NCBI GenBank assembly: GCA_034766995.1
Contig: CM068320.1
Coordinates: 7,836,001 to 7,900,000, forward strand
Length of the DNA stretch: 64,000 nt
DNA from: Acanthacorydalis orientalis
Taxonomy: Eukaryota; Arthropoda; Insecta; Megaloptera; Corydalidae
Reading direction: 5' to 3'
Position numbers and translations under genes: made by a program. The notes under the pieces are model-generated. The model was not told where the DNA came from. It worked only from the letters and a program-made list of their open reading frames with translations, and made no database searches. Below, one piece after another: positions 59,221 through 64,000 of the stretch (position 1 is the stretch's first letter; each line of letters starts with the position of its first letter).

Positions 59221-62200
59221 GTGTATGTTTCACAGCGTGTACTTTTTCTTACTGGATTATTTTTTGAGATTTTTCTACCATATAAATGCTCTTTATTAAT
59301 TTTATTATTCTAATAATCAATAATAAATCAATTCTATATCGAATCAAATCAATTTTATGCGTTTTAAACACACCTAAAATTAAATAAATTTTCTAATAGT
59401 ACTGAAAAATCATATTTTACTTTAAAGTTATAATAATTTTGATGAATAAATTAACTCATTTCTAAATGTACATTGGTTTTAAGTTTTTATTTAATTATAT
59501 GTCCTTATTTTTTAAATGCTTTATGTAAGTAATAATACTGAATAACAACTTTCCGTACAATATGTTAATGTAAGATATTTGTGTAATTACAGATTAATTT
59601 GAAATTTGTTATTCGTTTTTAGCACGTATAGTTTTTTTGTGAGAATTGATTCCATTATTGACAAATTTAGTACTAAGTATGGAATATTTTGCATATTCAT
59701 TTAAATGAAATTATTACTCTTGAATTAAACACTTCTTACTCTTGTCCTTCTTTTTAAAAAAAATTATTAACGCTTTGAATTACAGAACCCAATTTGTTTC
59801 TTCAAATGTTCAAGAAAATATATATTATAGTCCATGTTACGTAAGTAGTGCTGTATTGTAAGTTTCTCATTATTACCTTTTTTATTATTTTGTATTTCTC
59901 ACTGTGATGTACTTTGTGTAAAAGAAAGTCAGCAATGTTCAAATAGTCCAAATTTCAGTAACCAATAATATACTTATACATATTTATTATACACGTACAC
60001 ATTTTTTTACTTTTTCTAACACAACAAATTACGATACTATAAATTTTTTTTTGCAATTAATAAAATGTAATGTCTATAATTCAATTTATTGATATAAATT
60101 TATTTATTTCACATAAATTGTCAAGAAATTCTATGGCCTACAAGTGTCATATTTATTAAAGAAAATATCATTACCGTAGTAAAGGACATAGAATTATATT
60201 GATTATTTTTAAATTATTGAAAAAATATTAAATATAATTATAAAAAATATTTACCGGGATTTTGTATTAACAGCTCCAATATTTAATTTCTCGCACTATT
60301 TATTAACACAAACACACCGAACGTTCACGGAATTCACTTGTATACTAAAGATTTTAATATATCTATTATATAATGATTGAATCAGTTAAATAATGAAATT
60401 ACTTAATGCAGCAGTAACAATTTATAAACCTTGACAATATTTTTAGAGTGAAATAAATACATATTTATTCTATACAGACTGCTTGTTTGTAGGCGATATT
60501 ACGTAATTACAGAAACACTAGACTGATTCGTCTCAATAACTATATGAAATCAAATAATTCAAGTCATCAAGTGAATAAATACAACTACAAATATTCTAAT
60601 TTGAAAATATTACAAATATTCAATATTAAAATTATAAGTTATAACAAATCGTTTTCCAATTTAAATTTAATAGTGTTTGTATTTAAAAATCACTATATAT
60701 AAATATCTTTGAATAACAAAATGGAAGTGATTTTTTAATTTAATAAAAACTTACTTTGTTAAGTTATGGAGTAGTATCCGTGGTAAAAACTAGTTGAAAC
60801 TAAATTAAGATAATCTATTTATGTAATATGAATCATGAGAAATCTTTTGATATGAATATTTGACTTTATGAATAAATTTTACAAACAAATTTCTTAAAAA
60901 AAGTTTAAACACATAAATTTTTAAACTCAAATATTAGTTGTGAAATATTTCATAAGATGTATACAATAAAAAAATAATTATACAATTAGTACTTAACTTA
61001 ATTATCTGCTTCATTTTGTATAAACTATAATAATTTCAATTGTTGTTTAAAAATAATTTGAAATTTTCAAATTATATGCTCATGATTTTAAAACATTTTT
61101 TTTGTCAAATAAAACAAAATATTAACATACACAAAGAGTATTTCGAATTGAACCAAAAATATTCTATATAAGAATATATTTATGATTGATTCATTGAGTA
61201 TACGAAACATCCAATTCTTTTATTAATTAAGACTTTTATAAATTGTTATTACAATTTAAAATGTAATAAAACTAATAACAACAATAAGACACGACGTGAA
61301 TAGTTCAATATTTGTACGCTTATTCTGTGTAAAGTGTCAAAGTTCTGTGATTGATGCGCAATAAATTCTTTTATCACTACTAAAGATCCCTGTTATAAAT
61401 TTTTGTGAATTCAATACGTGCGAAACTTTCTTTTCGTTCCACGACGCCATTAACAAGGCAATAGCCACGATAGCGCCCTCGTCTCCCTCAAAAACATATT
61501 GCACGCTGATCGTTTATCTTTTTACGTTTTATTGCTTTATATGTCAATTGTAACATTTCTTCGGTTGCTTATTTCATGCTCTTCGTTCTACTGACTCCAT
61601 ATTTAACTTTAATGAGATTATAAATAAAGTAATTGTAGCACTTACGTTGTGTCTAACCAATAAACTTTATTCGTCGACATGGTTTATTTTCATTTGATAG
61701 ACGCTTGATACAAAACTAATTTCGGTCTACAATAAACCTTACTGAAATAAAAATAAACACTTCAGCTAATTTACTCTATATAAAATAAAGGACTGGCCAA
61801 GTAAAAGTTTCATTAGCAAAGAAATATATTTCCTTCATTAATTTTACATTTTATCAATAAGTTTAAATTAATAGTTAGTCACAGTTGTTTACAAACGTTT
61901 TCAGACACTTAATTTTTTAAAATTTCAGTATTTATTTGAATATTTTCGAATAAAATTTAAATATTTTATTTAAATTAACTAAAAGAGGTATTTCCAACAA
62001 CAGAAAAATTTTAAATTGACTTCATAAATAATTAAAAAAAATATCGACGATACCAAAATTTCCGTATTGGGATATTCGTTATTTTGGACTCGTATCTATG
62101 TTTTACAATCTTTATGAATGCTTTACGAATTATACTGAACAACAAATTTCAATTTTTTAGACATGGATCATATACTCATTTCAATACTATGACTATTATT

Positions 62201-62694
62201 CTGAATTAACATATTTTTAAAAAAAATAATTCATCCTGCAATTTTCTTGTTTCATAAAAAAAAACAGTTATGGAACCAAAAATATTTAATATAAAATGAT
62301 GACAAATCTTAATTGATTTTTACATATAATAGTTACATGAGTGCACCATATTTTTTTAAGATCTAACAGTAATCTACTTGAATTCAAAAATGTCACTTGC
62401 CTTAATACTATACTCCATCCATATAATTTGATTTACACCTCTCTCCTATATTCAACATTCACATCACTTATATTTAAAAAAAACGTTCAAATACGAAGCA
62501 AAAATTAATCTTCAAAAACATGTTATACTTCATATACTCGTATTTAAATGATTATAGAAGTTTATTCTCTATCTTTATAGTTAAAAGATGTTTGAAGCAC
62601 AAAAAAGTTTCAATCAATATCTCTTCAATGCTTCCCATGCAACATCAATAGTTTAAAAGTAAAAAAAAAATGTACACTTTATATCATATATATA
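59221..62694. other. Long AT-rich interval without recognised genes
   Basis: Read on both strands with no transposon or gene motif recognised. 61420-61690 is less AT-rich (ACGACGCCATTAAC, ATAGCGCCCTCGTCTCCCTC) and contains a CCAAT-like AACCAATAAAC near 61655, but nothing that fixes a promoter or exon. Confidence 0.4.
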
Positions 62695-63462
62695 CAAGGG
62701 TCGTTTGATTATCATAATAAAAAATTAAGTGAGTTTTATTTCTCAACATAGTTTCTATTAATGGCTATATACTTGATGTAGCGAGTCTACAAAGTACACA
62801 TTGACGACGACGATGTCATCCTCATTCGACGGGAATTTTTTCCCACCGAGACAAATTTTCAAGTTTGGGAAGAGGAAGAAATCACACGAGGTAAATTCCG
62901 AAGAATAAGGTGGATAAGGAATCAATTCGAATCCTAATTCTTGCAATTTTCCCATTTCGACGGTCGATTTGTAAGACGACGCGCTGTTTAGGTGAAAAAG
63001 AACATTTCATGAGGCTATCTTGGCCGTTTTTGTTTCAGTTCTTCTTTCAAACAGTACAATAATGTTGCATTATAGACTCCTGTTATCGTTTTCTCTTCGT
63101 TAAGTACTCAATCAGGATGATTTCTTGGCAATCATAAAAAAACACAAACTAGCCATCACACAGTGGCAATCACCTTCACCTTCCTACCTGACAAAACGGT
63201 CTTCGAATGCGGGTTCGACTCAGGTGTATAGTGATGAATCCATGTTTAATCCACGGTGACGAATTGTCGTAAAAAGACCTGCTCATGTTTCCCATTTTGG
63301 GCAACTACTACGATACTTGCTTCAAACATCTGTAGAATGTAAATAAGGTGTCGATTCTGACTAAAATTTCACCTATTCTAGTTTGAAAAGTGACACTTGA
63401 TAGCCGTGATATTACCAAATCAATGGTGGTGCCATATCATAGAAATTATCAAACGACCCACG
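62695..63462 (-). mobile_element. Internally deleted irritans-like mariner, copy B
   Basis: The ends are CAAGGGTCGTTTGATTATCA (left) and, inward from the right, CGTGGGTCGTTTGATAATTT, flanked by TA; 768 bp. The minus strand gives the same protein parts as the 43.1-kb copy: ILIEYLTKRK, an FHLNSASSYKS block where the second catalytic Asp position reads Asn, and MGKLQELGFELIPYPPYSSEFTSCDFFLFPNLKICLGGKKF with the third Asp (open from 62955 to 62758). The N-terminal half is missing in both copies, so this is probably a propagated deletion derivative, although the two ends of the 43-kb copy are more diverged. Confidence 0.85.
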
Positions 63463-63479
63463 TATATATATATATATAT
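63463..63479. repeat. (TA)n between a mariner and an LTR-like unit
   Basis: Short TA run filling the gap between the two elements. Confidence 0.93.
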
Positions 63480-63743
63480 TGTTAGCGTGCGTGGGAAAGG
63501 GGTGCGTTAATACTAACACAAAATAGATAACAATTTATTTAGAAACTATTACAAATAACAACGGCGATGGATAATGCATCTATACGAGCCAAAGGTTCAT
63601 CACAATACGCGTCCGCACACACTACGTTCGTTGCTTGGTTCTAATTTATCTTCAACTATCAATGTTTATTATAAACAACAACAGTGCGTTTCCACGGCAA
63701 CACACGGATAAGGAATCTAGACGATCGGCTTCAGGCGTCGTCT

Positions 63744-63747
<4 letters not shown>
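63480..63747. mobile_element. Probable solo LTR (or small TIR element)
   Basis: A 268-bp unit starts TGTTAGCG and ends GTCTAACA, the TG...CA form of retrotransposon LTRs, with ATAT on both sides as a possible 4-bp target duplication. Composition is clearly different from the flanks (GTGGGAAAGGGGTGCGTTAA, ACAATACGCGTCCGCACACA). No second LTR, primer-binding site or polyprotein follows within the window, so it would be a solo LTR. The 7-bp terminal match TTGTTAG/CTAACAA would also fit a short TIR element. The low-complexity flanks make the duplication weak evidence. Confidence 0.5.
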
Positions 63748-63819
<72 letters not shown>

Positions 63820-63840
63820 TTATGTATGTATGTATTTACT
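63748..63840. repeat. (TA)n then (ATGT)n microsatellite
   Basis: TA to about 63807, then seven ATGT-type units. Confidence 0.96.
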
Positions 63841-64000
63841 TACAAACGTAATTATAAAATACTCATAAATTTCGAGTAGGTGATTCATTAAGAATATCAC
63901 TAAAAGTCAATATTACTAATAATTAGTTGTTACTAATTACTATAAGACATACAATACATTCAATAAACACAAACCGACGTCAAGGTGAATTTCATTGATA
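63841..64000. other. AT-rich end of the window
   Basis: Nothing recognised. Confidence 0.4.

Overview
This is a 64-kb stretch of very AT-rich animal DNA, almost certainly from an insect. I base that on the density and variety of mariner, Tc1, piggyBac, hAT and non-LTR remnants, the long (TA)n arrays, and the absence of operon-like coding. The species cannot be told from the sequence. I found no convincing cellular gene, exon chain, tRNA or rRNA. Nearly every recognisable protein-coding trace is transposon-derived, and nearly all are broken by stops, frameshifts or internal deletions. This looks like an intergenic or intronic transposon graveyard.

Layout. 1-10.9 kb: a DD41D-type Tc1/mariner remnant (1.19-2.49 kb), a LINE tail (4.7-5.4 kb), then mostly empty AT-rich DNA with one short GC-rich block (about 6.2 kb). 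10.9-24 kb: a full-length cecropia-type mariner, a TTAA-flanked MITE candidate, a deleted mauritiana-type mariner, a LINE reverse transcriptase fragment, two decayed minus-strand transposases and another deleted mariner. 24.9-28 kb: a mariner, an RTE LINE and a Mos1-like mariner separated only by (TA)n. 28-34.8 kb: a Tc1 fragment, another mariner, a deleted mariner, and a piggyBac transposase pseudogene split by a mariner derivative. 36-41 kb: four cecropia-type mariner pieces in one orientation, then an internally deleted piggyBac-like element. 42-50 kb: a LINE endonuclease fragment, mariner pieces, a CpG-rich island near 46.5 kb, another DD41D remnant and a near-complete mariner. 50-54 kb: a stack of deleted mariners, a hAT-like MITE, a new-looking MITE and a mariner copy with an uninterrupted 224-codon catalytic ORF. 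54-64 kb: long microsatellites, mostly featureless DNA, a deleted mariner and a probable solo LTR.

The most interesting pattern is partition of the mariner transposase. One family here is present as catalytic-domain-only copies (24.9 and 52.5 kb). A different family is present as DNA-binding-domain-only copies (33.8, 37.8 and 38.2 kb). A third is present as copies that join the extreme N-terminus to the C-terminus at what looks like the same breakpoint (16, 31 and 50 kb, probably 24 kb). In addition, many element ends abut (TA)n arrays directly, which suggests that TA insertion sites and microsatellite growth are linked. All family assignments come from reading translated motifs and terminal repeats by eye; no database search was run.
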